DNA of 64,000 bases from CAVTBT01 sp963733065 (GCA_963733065.1 CAVTBT010000002.1:186001-250000); one strand, 5' to 3'. Counted from the first letter of the stretch, positions 26,183-36,471 are shown. Notes: generated from the letters alone by a model not told the origin. Translations and numbers: made by a program.

Positions 26183-27181
26183 CTAGAGGGGCAGCTCGAG
26201 GCCGGCCTCGGCGAGCGGCCGCCTGGCCCACGCGAAGCCGTCGCGCCACCAGCCGTCGAGCGGCACGACGGTCACGCCGTCTCGCGACGAGTGGATCATC
26301 CACCCGCCGCCGAGCGCGATGCCCATGTGGTCGACTTGCGCCGGCTTCGACCTTGCGCCCCTGCTGCCGAAGAAGAGGATGTCCGCCGGCTGAACGGTGT
26401 CGGCGCCGAGCCGCTGCGCCCTGGGCACCTCGCCGCTCATCTGGTAGCTCGTGCGTCCCCTGAGCACAGCCGGGAGACCTTCGCCGCCGGGATACGGCGT
26501 GAGCCTGACGACCCTCCACACGAACCCGGAGCAGTCGTAGCCGCGTTCGGTGCCCGCCCAGACGTACGGGCGGCCGATGAGCGAGACGGCCCGCCGCAAG
26601 AGCTGTCGTTGCCACGGTGTCGGCCGCGGCGGCGCGAACGTCCGCGAGAGCTGGTCGACCCGCTCCAGCTCCGAGGGATCGAGGCGGAGGACGCGCGCGA
26701 CCGAGTAGGCGGCCTCCGCGCGTGTGGCGGGCTCGGCGGGCAGGAGCTCCAGCCCGTCCGTCCCGGCTGGGTGGTTGAAGCGCAGGCCGAGCAGACGCGC
26801 GACCGTCTCCGTGCCGAAGCGCCTGGGCGGGGCCAGGCCCGCGGCGCGGGCGCCCCGGGAGAAGCGGTAGGCGGCGTCCTCCAGCCCGAGGACCTGCACG
26901 AGGCGCGCGTCGAGCGCCGCGACGGTCGCGAGCCCGTCACCGCCGGTCGGCTCGAGGTCGTCGGGAGCAAGCCCGGCAGCGAGCTCATCGAGCTCCGCTG
27001 CAGTGAGCTGATCATCCGGCCGGAACGCAGCGGCGTCGCCACCCATCAGGCCGGCACCGGTCACCACGGCGATCTGAGCACGGGCCCACGACCGCTTCGG
27101 CGCAGCGTCGGCGGCGGGCCCGACGGCGCCCGCCGGAGCGGCGACGGCCAGGACTGCGAGCACGCAGGCGAGAAGCCGCAT
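26183..27181 (-). CDS. Secreted NlpC/P60 cell-wall peptidase with SLH-like repeats
   Basis: A 332-aa exported protein. A signal peptide (MRLLACVLAVLAVAAPAGA) is followed by two SLH-like segments (FRPDDQLTAAELDELAAGL and LLPAEPATRAEAAYSVARVL). The C-terminal NlpC/P60 domain has catalytic Cys in YDCSGFVWR, His in VDHMGIALGG and a third polar site near MIHSSRDG. The family cuts gamma-D-Glu-diaminopimelate bonds in peptidoglycan stems. The SLH-like repeats suggest surface anchoring. The start at 27181 is chosen by the signal peptide. It is convergent with the carboxylase beta gene. Confidence 0.85.
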   Translation of the reverse strand: MRLLACVLAVLAVAAPAGAVGPAADAAPKRSWARAQIAVVTGAGLMGGDAAAFRPDDQLTAAELDELAAGLAPDDLEPTGGDGLATVAALDARLVQVLGLEDAAYRFSRGARAAGLAPPRRFGTETVARLLGLRFNHPAGTDGLELLPAEPATRAEAAYSVARVLRLDPSELERVDQLSRTFAPPRPTPWQRQLLRRAVSLIGRPYVWAGTERGYDCSGFVWRVVRLTPYPGGEGLPAVLRGRTSYQMSGEVPRAQRLGADTVQPADILFFGSRGARSKPAQVDHMGIALGGGWMIHSSRDGVTVVPLDGWWRDGFAWARRPLAEAGLELPL

Positions 27182-27226
27182 GCGACACACGTCGGCCGTC
27201 ACGGCGGCGTGCTTTACCCTCGCGGC

Positions 27227-27400
27227 GTGGAGGTCCAGATCAGGCCCGAGCCGGACGAGGACGAGCGCGAGGCGATCGTCGCGGCGCTCGCGCAGTCCGG
27301 CGTCGAGCCGCGGCGTCCCTCCGCCTACGGCAGCCGCTGGCGTGCAGCCGCTCTACGCGAGGCGGTCGAACCGCCGGAGACGGACGAGCACGAGCCGTAA
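27227..27400 (+). CDS. 57-aa acyl-CoA carboxylase epsilon-like small protein
   Basis: A short gene starting with GTG: VEVQIRPEPDEDEREAIVAA, then a Pro-rich hinge and SAYGSRWRAAALREAVE. The layout (RPEP/D-E-E-helix, Pro-rich middle, Ser-Ala-Tyr/Trp-Gly-x-x-x-R end) resembles the epsilon subunit that stabilises actinobacterial acyl-CoA carboxylases. It lies between the beta (24594) and alpha (28190) genes on the same strand. Codon third positions are strongly GC, as in real genes here. The assignment is by motif and context only; the family is short and divergent. Confidence 0.5.
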   Translation: MEVQIRPEPDEDEREAIVAALAQSGVEPRRPSAYGSRWRAAALREAVEPPETDEHEP

Positions 27401-27434
27401 CCGGATCGCAATCGGCCACGTTGTCAGTTCCGAG

Positions 27435-27611
27435 ATGTGCGCACGGTGCGGAGATCACCCCATCCGGTCCTCAGGCGAGGCGTTCTGCCCGATCTGCGTC
27501 ATCGCGATCAAGGTCGAGGTCGCGCGCGGCATGCAGCAGCTGAGCGAGTACCTGCGTGCGTGGGCCGCCTTCTCGGACTGGAGCGCAGGTCCCGGGACGA
27601 CGAGAGTCTGA
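27435..27611 (+). CDS. 58-aa zinc-ribbon-like protein
   Basis: Starts at ATG 27435: MCARCGDHPIRSSGEAFCPI and continues C-V-I-A-I-K. The two CxxC pairs 13 residues apart are a small zinc-finger layout, followed by an amphipathic helix with Trp/Tyr residues. It follows the epsilon-like gene by 34 bases and may share its transcript. I do not recognise a named family. Codon use matches neighbouring genes. Confidence 0.5.
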   Translation: MCARCGDHPIRSSGEAFCPICVIAIKVEVARGMQQLSEYLRAWAAFSDWSAGPGTTRV

Positions 27612-27626
27612 CCGCGCCCGACCGGC

Positions 27627-28166
27627 CTATGCCGGTTCGCCGCGTAGGACGCGCGGAGCGATCCGCGCGTAGTCGAGACCGGAGAGCCAGGTCAGCACGA
27701 CCGCGACGAGCAGCGCCCACCACGCCACCTCGTCGCCCCATGCGCCGGCAGCGGCCAGCCCGCCGATCGCTGCCGCGACCGACTGTGCCCACGTCTTCAG
27801 CTTGCCGAGGTCGCGCGCCGGCATCACCACTCCCCGCTCGATCGCTGCCAGCCGTAGGCCCGAGACGAGGAACTCGCGGGCGATGATCGCCGCCACCATC
27901 CAGGCCGGCGCCACGCCCTCCTCGATCAGCATGACGAGCACCGAGAGGACGAGGATCTTGTCCGCGATCGGATCGAGCAGGGAGCCCAGGGCGGAGGTCT
28001 CGTTCCGGCGCCGCGCCAGCCACCCGTCGATCTGGTCGGTCGCCATCGCCACGAGGAACACGGCCGTCGCCCACGCCTCGTTGTTCGGAAAGTCCCAGGC
28101 GAAGAGGACGACCACCACCGGCACCGAGAGCGCGCGCCCGACGGTCAGCTGATCGGGAAGCGTCAT
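27627..28166 (-). CDS. pgsA: CDP-diacylglycerol-glycerol-3-phosphate 3-phosphatidyltransferase
   Basis: A 179-aa membrane enzyme with the full CDP-alcohol phosphotransferase motif (DQIDGWLARRRNETSALGS and LLDPIADK: DxxDG..AR..G..D..D) and about five helices. It makes phosphatidylglycerol phosphate for anionic phospholipids. It is flanked by unrelated genes on the opposite strand. PgsA is favoured over phosphatidylinositol-phosphate synthase by length and by similarity around TVGRALSVPVVV, but the motif alone does not separate them. Confidence 0.85.
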   Translation of the reverse strand: MTLPDQLTVGRALSVPVVVVLFAWDFPNNEAWATAVFLVAMATDQIDGWLARRRNETSALGSLLDPIADKILVLSVLVMLIEEGVAPAWMVAAIIAREFLVSGLRLAAIERGVVMPARDLGKLKTWAQSVAAAIGGLAAAGAWGDEVAWWALLVAVVLTWLSGLDYARIAPRVLRGEPA

Positions 28167-28189
28167 CCTCCGGGAGAATACGCGGCCTC

Positions 28190-29945
<1,756 letters not shown>

Positions 29946-29953
<8 letters not shown>

Positions 29954-30839
29954 GGAGCACCGGCGCCCCTTCTGCGCGGACGTCTCCCGTGCGGACGACG
30001 AGCCGCTCGCCGCCACCGCCAGCCAGGTCGAGCGCTGGCTGCTCGTCGAGTACAGGGGTCTCTGGGCGCACGACGCGGTCGACGGCAGCACGCTGCCGCG
30101 CGAGGTCAAGCACGCCCTCGTAACGTGGCGGAACGCCGCACCGCGCTCGCGGATCCTGCTCATCCGGCGCACGCGGCGGCGGAGCAGCGACGGCCTCGTC
30201 GTCTTTCGCGTCGACTCGCGCGAGGGCCGGTCCTGGACGCGCCGGCTCGACCTCGAGCGCCACGGCGACCTGCTCGACGTCGATCTCGACCGCGACGGGG
30301 AGGCCGTCGCGCATCCGCTGCTCCTCGTCTGCACGCACGGCAAGCACGACGCCTGCTGCGCCCGGTTCGGACGGCCGCTCTACGAGGCGGTCCGCGAGCA
30401 GGTCGACGAGGAGTGGGCATGGCAGTGCTCGCACGTCGGCGGCGACCGCTTCGCCGGGAACCTCGTCGTCCTGCCGGCCGGGCTCTACTTCGGCCGCGTC
30501 GAGCCCGGCGAGGTGTGGGAGACCATCGACGAGCTGCTCGCCGGCCGGATCCCGCTCGACCGGTACCGCGGCCGGTCCTGCCACCCGTTCCCGGCGCAGG
30601 CCGCGGAACGCGCCGTCCGCGAGGCGACCGGTCTCGCCGGTCTCGACGAGCTCGGGCTGACCTCGTTCCGGTCCGCCGGTGACGGCTGGACGGTCGACTT
30701 CACGACGTCGGCCGGCGAGACCTGGAGCGTCGACGTCGTCGCCCGCGAAGGCCCGCTCACGTATCTGACGTGCTCGGCGCCGGAGCTCAGGCACCCACGG
30801 CACTACGCCGCAGGAAGCCCTCCCGCACGAGGCGCCTGA
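29946..30839 (+). CDS. Sucrase/ferredoxin-like family protein
   Basis: A 297-aa protein with a thioredoxin-like ferredoxin fold in the C half: CTHGKHDACCARFGRPLY followed by QCSHVGGDRFAGNLVVLP. These cysteines and the HVGGDRFAGN motif mark the sucrase/ferredoxin-like family, expected to bind a 2Fe-2S cluster. Its physiological role is not established. The GTG at 29946 overlaps the carboxylase alpha stop, suggesting cotranslation. Its last 53 bases overlap, on the opposite strand, the end of the JmjC gene. Confidence 0.75.
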
Positions 30840-31995
30840 CCAGCACGAGGCGCCCGTCGTCGTCGAGTGAGCCGGGGAGGTCGGCCGCGGTGAAGGGCCC
30901 GTCCGACGTGACCAGGTACTCGAGCTCCTCGGCAATGCGATCCGGGAAGCGGAGTGTCCGGCCCTCGAACGCGAGCGCCGCGCCGTCGAGCTCCGCGATC
31001 ACGGTCTCGCGGCGCTCCAACGGCGTCTCGACGGTCAGGGCAGCGAGGGCCCGCAGCTCGGACAGCTGGCCGTCGAGGACGGGGCGCCGGGAGCGGACGA
31101 GCCGCTCGCGCGCGTCGCGCCGGACCCTCTCGACGTCGAGCCGCTCGGCCAGCAGCTCGAGCAGGCCGTCCGGCTCCTCGTCGATCGAGCGCCGGAAGGG
31201 GAGCTCCCACTCGAGCTCGTCGAGCAGCCGCCGGACGGCGTCGACCCAGGGACGCACGCCGACGCCGATCGTGATGTGCAGCGAGTCCGAATCCGAGGTC
31301 AGCGCCTCGTGCATCCAGCCTCGGGGCAGGTAGAGCGTGTCGCCCGCCCGCAAGGTGACGTCCATCACGGCCTCGCCCGGCGCTCCCATCGACGGCTTGT
31401 AGCGCTGATGCTTGAGCGGCAGCTCCAGCACCGGCTCGTACACGAGCCAGCGCTTGTGCCCGGCCACCTGGAGCGAGAGCACCTCGTGCGTGTCGTGGTG
31501 GACGGGGAGCCCCTGCGACCCACGCGGCGTGAAGTACGCGTTCGCCTGCACGGGATGGCCGAGCTCGGACTCGAGGCGCCGGCAGTAGCGGGCGAGCGGT
31601 AGCCAGGAATGGTGCAGGGCCTGCAGCACGATCGTCGCTCCGTCCTCGAACTCCTCGAGGACTCGGTCGACGCGCACGGTGCCCGTGAAGGGCTGCGGCC
31701 GCCAGGAGAGATCGGTGGTGTAGCCGGACGGCGAGGCGCCGGCCTTCACGAGCCGGAACGCCGGTGCGCGGATTGCGGTCTCCGTCACGAGCCGCTCGAC
31801 GTCCCGCACCGAGAGGAGGTCGTCGAAGCGCCCCTCCTCGCCGCGCGGGACGGCGAGCGGCCGTCGTTCCCAGTGCTCGCGGCGGAAGCTCTCCTCGTCG
31901 ATCGGCTCGATCGCGCGCCGGAGAGCGTCGCCCGTTGCTCGTCCAGCGATGAGTCCGGGCCCGCGCCCGGTTGTCACTGCTGCACGAGGCACCAC
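30787..31995 (-). CDS. JmjC/cupin-4 2-oxoglutarate oxygenase (ROX-like), peptide-coupled
   Basis: A 402-aa protein with a JmjC-type double-stranded beta-helix at ~100-245. The Fe(II) triad is seen as H166-x-D168 in GLPVHHDTHEVLSLQV and H229 in LPRGWMHEA; AGHKRWLVYEP is the usual strand after the HxD. The C-terminal ~110 residues end in a winged-helix-like unit (DRIAEELEYLVTSDG, GRLVLVRRLVREGFL), as in ribosomal-oxygenase (YcfD/ROX) proteins. These hydroxylate side chains on proteins. The gene starts with GTG directly after the stop of a 52-aa Asp-rich peptide gene (TGAGTG) and has no ribosome site of its own, so it is translationally coupled to it. The peptide is a plausible substrate; this is inference. 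Confidence 0.85.
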   Translation of the reverse strand: MVPRAAVTTGRGPGLIAGRATGDALRRAIEPIDEESFRREHWERRPLAVPRGEEGRFDDLLSVRDVERLVTETAIRAPAFRLVKAGASPSGYTTDLSWRPQPFTGTVRVDRVLEEFEDGATIVLQALHHSWLPLARYCRRLESELGHPVQANAYFTPRGSQGLPVHHDTHEVLSLQVAGHKRWLVYEPVLELPLKHQRYKPSMGAPGEAVMDVTLRAGDTLYLPRGWMHEALTSDSDSLHITIGVGVRPWVDAVRRLLDELEWELPFRRSIDEEPDGLLELLAERLDVERVRRDARERLVRSRRPVLDGQLSELRALAALTVETPLERRETVIAELDGAALAFEGRTLRFPDRIAEELEYLVTSDGPFTAADLPGSLDDDGRLVLVRRLVREGFLRRSAVGA

Positions 31996-32154
31996 TCAGG
32001 CGTCGTCCGCGTCGGCGTCCCCGTCGCCGTCGGTGCTGTCGGTCGTGTCGCCGTCGGTATCGTCGCCGTCGGTGTCGTCGCCGGGTGCCGGCTCGTCGTC
32101 GAGGCTCGAGCCGACGATCTCGTCGTCGGACAGCGTGGTGCGTTCGGTGTCCAT
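31996..32154 (-). CDS. 52-aa acidic Asp/Thr/Gly-repeat peptide, possible modified precursor
   Basis: ATG at 32154 with AGGAG 6 bases upstream. The N-terminal part (MDTERTTLSDDEIVGSSLDD) looks like a leader; after EPAPG the rest is a D-T-D-G repeat tract (DDTDGDDTDGDTTDSTDG) ending in alternating Asp/Ala. Fourteen of the last 27 residues are Asp. It abuts the JmjC oxygenase gene (TGA then GTG). A short peptide with a leader-like head, a low-complexity tail and a coupled modifying enzyme is the layout of ribosomally made modified peptides. It could also be an acidic calcium-binding or nucleic-acid-mimic peptide. Confidence 0.6.
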   Translation of the reverse strand: MDTERTTLSDDEIVGSSLDDEPAPGDDTDGDDTDGDTTDSTDGDGDADADDA

Positions 32155-32260
32155 CTCGCTCCTCTCACGTGGGGCGGTGTGGGCCTGGACGTTACAGGCT
32201 GCGCTTGTATGCCCTGAACGCACACGTCGCGAACGCGCCAGGCGGAGTAGGCTCGCCGCG

Positions 32261-33181
32261 ATGCAGCGCCGGCACCTGCACAAGGCGACCTTCTCGATCG
32301 TCGCCGCCGACCCGGAGACGGGGGAGGTCGGCTGCGCTGTCCAGTCGAAGTACTTCGCCGTCGGCGCCGTCGTGCCGTGGGCGACCGCGGAGGTGGGAGC
32401 CGTCGCCACGCAGGCCGCGGGGGTGGCGGTCTATGGACGCCGCGTCCTCGAGCTCCTCGCCGGCGGCCGGTCGCCGGACCAGGCGCTCGAGGAGACGCTC
32501 GCGGGCGACGAGCAGCGCGAGACGCGCCAGCTCGGCGTCGTCACCGCGGACGGTCGGGCCGCGGCGTTCACCGGTTCGGCGTGCAACGAGTGGGCCGGCC
32601 ACGAGACCGGTCCGTGCTACGCCGTGCAGGGCAACATCCTGGCCGGGCCGGACGTGACCGCCGGAATGGCGCGTGCGTTTCGCGAGACCGCCGGCACGCT
32701 TGCGGAGCGGCTCGTGGCGTCGCTGGAGGCCGGCCAGGCCGCCGGGGGCGACCGGCGCGGCCAGCAGTCGGCGTCTGTCGTGGTCGAGCGCACGGGCGCG
32801 CGGAACGAGGGCCGCGAGGGCGTCGACCGCGTCGCGGACCTGCGGGTGGACGACCACGCCGAGCCGATCGCCGAGCTGCGCCGCTTGCTCGACATCCACC
32901 TGCGCTGGGACGTGCTTCGTCGGGCGTCGGGGTTCCACGATCCGCAGGGCTACGAGGAGGGCGCACGCATCCTCGGCGAAGGCCTGGCGCGCTTCGGCGA
33001 CGACGCGACGATCCTCTACGACCTCGCGTGCTTCGAGGCGCTGGCGGGCCGGGGCACCGACGCGGTTGCGCACCTGCGGCGCTCGCTGGAGCTCGAGCCT
33101 TCCTATCGCGAGATGGCTGCGGGCGACGCCGACTTCGCAGCGCTCGCCGACGACCCGGACTTCCGCGCTGCCGTCGGCTGA
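32261..33181 (+). CDS. DUF1028 family protein with TPR-like tail
   Basis: A 306-aa protein. The first ~200 residues match DUF1028, an Ntn-hydrolase-like fold of unproven activity (TFSIVAADPETGEVGCAVQS, VGAVVPWATAEVGAVATQA, GNILAGPDVT). A C-terminal helical part (EGARILGEGLARFGDDATIL, AVAHLRRSLELEPSYREMA) is TPR-like. Start is ATG 32261, divergent from the acidic peptide operon with 106 bp between. Its last 79 bases overlap the convergent lipoprotein gene. Confidence 0.8.
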   Translation: MQRRHLHKATFSIVAADPETGEVGCAVQSKYFAVGAVVPWATAEVGAVATQAAGVAVYGRRVLELLAGGRSPDQALEETLAGDEQRETRQLGVVTADGRAAAFTGSACNEWAGHETGPCYAVQGNILAGPDVTAGMARAFRETAGTLAERLVASLEAGQAAGGDRRGQQSASVVVERTGARNEGREGVDRVADLRVDDHAEPIAELRRLLDIHLRWDVLRRASGFHDPQGYEEGARILGEGLARFGDDATILYDLACFEALAGRGTDAVAHLRRSLELEPSYREMAAGDADFAALADDPDFRAAVG

Positions 33182-33747
33182 GCACCCGGTTTGAGCCGGT
33201 GCGCGTGGTCGGTGATCCAGATCACGCGCTCCTGGAGCCCGGGCGGAGGCTTGTCGATGGTGACGAACGCCCCGAAGACGACGCGCGTCCAGATGCCGCC
33301 CGGCAGCGAGCCGCGCGCGGCCATCGTTCCCCGCCAGGTGGCGCCGGGGGTGAGCACGCCGGGGAGCGGCGGGTCGAAGCGCTCCGCTTGGCGCACGGGT
33401 GGCAGCTCGTTCGCCTGGTTCAGCCTGTCGAGCTCGCGGAGGTCGCCGGTCGGCAGCAGCAGCAATCCGAACGCCTGGTCGAGCGACGACGGGCCTGTGG
33501 CGACCGTGAACTGCGTCTGGGAGTCGTTCTTCACCGCCACCTGCGCACGCCAGCCGTCGGCGTCCACGGCCAGGGAATGCACCCGGAAGACGAGTCGCCC
33601 GCCGGGCTCGCCGTAGGTCTCGCGCCAGTCGAGCGTTGCCTCCTGCGGCGGCGCCGGGCCGTCGTCGTTGAGCACGACGGTCGTGCCCTCGCTCCCGCAA
33701 CCGGCGGCGAGGACGCCGAGGACGACAACGAGCAGCGCACGACGCAT
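33103..33747 (-). CDS. Lipoprotein of unknown function
   Basis: A 214-aa protein that starts MRRALLVVVLGVLAAGCGSE with a clear lipobox (LAAGC), so it is membrane-anchored outside the cell. The mature part is beta-rich (GGRLVFRVHSLAVDADGW, RVVFGAFVTIDKP), similar in feel to DUF4352-type surface proteins, but I do not assign a family. The start at 33747 is set by the signal peptide. The Ser/Ala-rich C-terminus is antisense to the end of the DUF1028 gene; a shorter real C-terminus cannot be excluded. Confidence 0.65.
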   Translation of the reverse strand: MRRALLVVVLGVLAAGCGSEGTTVVLNDDGPAPPQEATLDWRETYGEPGGRLVFRVHSLAVDADGWRAQVAVKNDSQTQFTVATGPSSLDQAFGLLLLPTGDLRELDRLNQANELPPVRQAERFDPPLPGVLTPGATWRGTMAARGSLPGGIWTRVVFGAFVTIDKPPPGLQERVIWITDHAHRLKPGAQPTAARKSGSSASAAKSASPAAISR

Positions 33748-33791
33748 CGACTCATGCTCGCATACGGGTTCCGGATACACTCGCGCCCGCT

Positions 33792-34934
33792 TTGGACCTG
33801 TACGAGCACCAGGGCAAGGAGCTCTTTCGCCGCTTCGGGATTCCCGTGTCGGAGGGGCGGCTCGCCACCACCGCGGCCGAGGCGCGCGCTGCCGCCGACG
33901 AGCTTGGCGGGCCCGTCGTGGTCAAGGCCCAGGTCCTCACCGGCGGCCGCGGCAAGGCCGGCGGCATCAAGCTCGCCGCCACGCCGGACGAGGCGGAGGA
34001 GCGCGCCGGCGAGATCCTCGGCCTCGACATCCGCGGGCATGTCGTGCGCACGCTCTTGATCGAGCGCGCATCGGACATCGCGAAGGAGTACTACCTCTCG
34101 ATCACGTTCGACCGCGGCGCGAAGCAGCCGCTCTACATGTTCACGACGCAGGGAGGCATCGACATCGAGCAGGTCGCCGCGGAGAGCCCCGAGGCTCTCG
34201 TTCGGCTGCACGTGGACCCGCTCGAGGGCTTCCAGCCGTACCAGGCGCGGCGGCTCGTGTACGGCGCGGGCGTCGAGGACCCGGGTGAGCAGCGGCAGAT
34301 CGCGGCGATCGTCGGGCAGCTCTACGAGGCGTTCGTGGCCTGCGACGCGATGCTCTGCGAGATCAACCCGCTGATCGTCACCCCGGACGGCGAGGTCAAG
34401 GCGCTCGACTCGAAGTTCACGGTCGACGACAACGCACTCGCCCGCCACCCCGACATCGCGGAGATGCGGGACGTGTCGACCGTCGACCCGCTCGAGCAGC
34501 TCGCCCGCGAGAAGGGCGTCACCTACGTGAAGCTGGACGGCGAGGTCGGCGTGCTCGGGAACGGAGCCGGCCTCACCATGTCGACCGTCGACGTCGTCAC
34601 GTTCGTCGGCGGTCGCCCGGCGAACTTCTGCGACCTCGGCGGCGGCGGCGACGCGCAGGGCGTCGTCGACGCGCTCGAGGTGATCACCCGCGACCCGCAG
34701 GTGAAGGCCATCTTCTTCAACATCTTCGGCGGCATCACGCGCTGCGACGAGGTGGCGCGTGGCATCCTGCAGGCGCTCGCCCAGCTCTCGCTCGACCAGC
34801 CCATCGTCGTCCGCCTGGACGGCACGAACGCGGAGGACGGACGGCGGATCCTGGCGGAATCGGCTCCGTCCAACCTCCACGTCGAGCCGACGATGCTCGA
34901 CGCGGCTCGCCGTGCCGTGGAGCTCGCGGCATGA
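33792..34934 (+). CDS. sucC: Succinyl-CoA ligase (ADP-forming), beta subunit
   Basis: A 380-aa ATP-grasp subunit (LDLYEHQGKELFRRFGIPVS, VVKAQVLTGGRGKAGGIKLA, CEINPLIVTPDGEVKALDSK, NIFGGITRCDEVARGI). It joins with SucD to interconvert succinyl-CoA and succinate with ADP/ATP in the TCA cycle. Start is TTG at 33792. The stop overlaps the ATG of a methyltransferase gene that separates it from sucD, an unusual insertion. Confidence 0.95.
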   Translation: MDLYEHQGKELFRRFGIPVSEGRLATTAAEARAAADELGGPVVVKAQVLTGGRGKAGGIKLAATPDEAEERAGEILGLDIRGHVVRTLLIERASDIAKEYYLSITFDRGAKQPLYMFTTQGGIDIEQVAAESPEALVRLHVDPLEGFQPYQARRLVYGAGVEDPGEQRQIAAIVGQLYEAFVACDAMLCEINPLIVTPDGEVKALDSKFTVDDNALARHPDIAEMRDVSTVDPLEQLAREKGVTYVKLDGEVGVLGNGAGLTMSTVDVVTFVGGRPANFCDLGGGGDAQGVVDALEVITRDPQVKAIFFNIFGGITRCDEVARGILQALAQLSLDQPIVVRLDGTNAEDGRRILAESAPSNLHVEPTMLDAARRAVELAA

Positions 34935-35572
34935 CCGACGTGTGGTCGGAGCGCGGGGAGGCCTATCGGACGAGCGAGGCGCATCGCGAGGGGCCCGACC
35001 TCGACCTCGTCGTCGAGTGGGCGGCGGGCGCGCGCACCGCGCTCGATGTGGCGACGGGCGGGGGCCACGTGGCCAGGCGCCTGCGCGAGGCGGGGATCGA
35101 GGTCGTCAGCTGCGATCCCGCGCCTGGCATGCGGCCGGACGTCGTCTGCCGAGCGGAGGACCTGCCCTTCGCCGACGCATCGTTCGACGTCGTGGCGACG
35201 CGGGTCGCAGCGCATCACTTCGAGGACGTACGCGCTGCGGTCGGCGAGCTGGCACGGGTCGCCGCGCAGCGGGTGGTCGTCGTCGACAACCTCTTCCTCG
35301 ACGCCGCCGCAGAGGAGGCGGACCGCGTCCGCGACCCGTCGCATGTCCGCAACTACACCGAGGCGGAGTGGCGCGCCTTCCTCGAGGAGGCCGGGTTGAC
35401 CGTCGATGAGGTGCGCCGGTTCGACAAGCCGATCGAGCTCGGGCCGTGGCTCGTGCGAGCCGGCTGCAAGGGCCAGGAGGCCGAGCGCGTCCGCGAGCTG
35501 CTCGGCGATCGCGTCCGCGACGGGTGGGTCGTGCTCGACCGGATCGCGCTCAGGGCGGGGAAGCGCGCCTGA
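34931..35572 (+). CDS. SAM-dependent class I methyltransferase between sucC and sucD
   Basis: A 213-aa Rossmann-fold methyltransferase: motif I ALDVATGGGHVARRLRE, acidic residue in VVSCDPAPGM, CRAEDLPFADASFDVVATRV, and H-H-F after it (UbiE/Methyltransf_11 style). The ATG overlaps the sucC stop (ATGA) and its own stop overlaps the sucD ATG (TGATG), so all three are cotranslated. The substrate is unknown. Its placement inside sucCD may only reflect operon building, or may link methylation to the flux of this enzyme. Confidence 0.85.
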   Translation: MTDVWSERGEAYRTSEAHREGPDLDLVVEWAAGARTALDVATGGGHVARRLREAGIEVVSCDPAPGMRPDVVCRAEDLPFADASFDVVATRVAAHHFEDVRAAVGELARVAAQRVVVVDNLFLDAAAEEADRVRDPSHVRNYTEAEWRAFLEEAGLTVDEVRRFDKPIELGPWLVRAGCKGQEAERVRELLGDRVRDGWVVLDRIALRAGKRA

Positions 35573-36444
35573 TGGCGATCGTCGTCGACCGCGACACGCG
35601 GCTGGTCGTCCAGGGACTAACCGGCAGCGAGGGCCGCTTCCACGGGCTGCGCAACCGCGCCTACGGCACCGAGGTCGTCGCCGGCGTTACCCCGGGCAAG
35701 GGCGGCCAGGACGTCGAGGGCATCCCCGTCTTCGACACCGTCGCCGAGGCGGTCTCCACCGCGGGCGCGAACACCTCGCTGATCTTCGTCCCTGCCCGCT
35801 TCGCCGCCGACGCCGTATATGAGGCGGTCGACGCCGGCATCGGCACGGTCATCTGCATCACCGAGCACATCCCCGCCCACGAGATGCTCCGCATCCACAC
35901 GTACGTCCGGGCGAAGGGCGTGACGATGATCGGCCCGAACTGCCCTGGCGCGCTGTCTCCCGGCAAGGCGAACGCTGGGATCATCCCGGCCGAGATCTTC
36001 CGGGAGGGCTCCGTCGGCCTCGTCTCGCGCTCGGGGACGCTCACCTACCAGATCGGCCACGAGCTCACCCAGCTCGGGCTCGGCAACTCGACGATCGTCG
36101 GCATCGGCGGCGACCCGGTGGTCGGCTCCTCGTTCATCGACCTGCTGGAGCGGTTCCAGGCCGACGGCGAGACCGAGTACATCGTCATGGTCGGCGAGAT
36201 CGGGGGCGACGAAGAGGAGAAGGCGGCCGACTACATCGAACGGTCGATGTCCAAGCCGGTCGTGGCGTACATCGCCGGTTTCACGGCTCCTCCCGGCAAG
36301 ACCATGGGCCATGCGGGCGCGATCATCTCCGGGTCGTCGGGCACTGCCGAGGGCAAGAAAGCCGCGCTCGAGGCCAAGGGCATTCGGGTCGGCACGACGC
36401 CGACCGAGACGGCCGCGCTCGTGGCCGAGATCGCCCGCGGGTAG
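35572..36444 (+). CDS. sucD: Succinyl-CoA ligase (ADP-forming), alpha subunit
   Basis: A 290-aa subunit with the CoA-binding N-terminus (RLVVQGLTGSEGRFHGLRNR, VAGVTPGKGG, GPNCPG) and the phospho-histidine loop GHAGAIISGSSGTAEGKKAA. Start is ATG 35572, one base overlap with the methyltransferase stop. It completes the enzyme with SucC at 33792. Confidence 0.95.
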   Translation: MAIVVDRDTRLVVQGLTGSEGRFHGLRNRAYGTEVVAGVTPGKGGQDVEGIPVFDTVAEAVSTAGANTSLIFVPARFAADAVYEAVDAGIGTVICITEHIPAHEMLRIHTYVRAKGVTMIGPNCPGALSPGKANAGIIPAEIFREGSVGLVSRSGTLTYQIGHELTQLGLGNSTIVGIGGDPVVGSSFIDLLERFQADGETEYIVMVGEIGGDEEEKAADYIERSMSKPVVAYIAGFTAPPGKTMGHAGAIISGSSGTAEGKKAALEAKGIRVGTTPTETAALVAEIARG

Positions 36445-36471
36445 CGCCGCGCTGTGCGATAGCGTCGCGGC

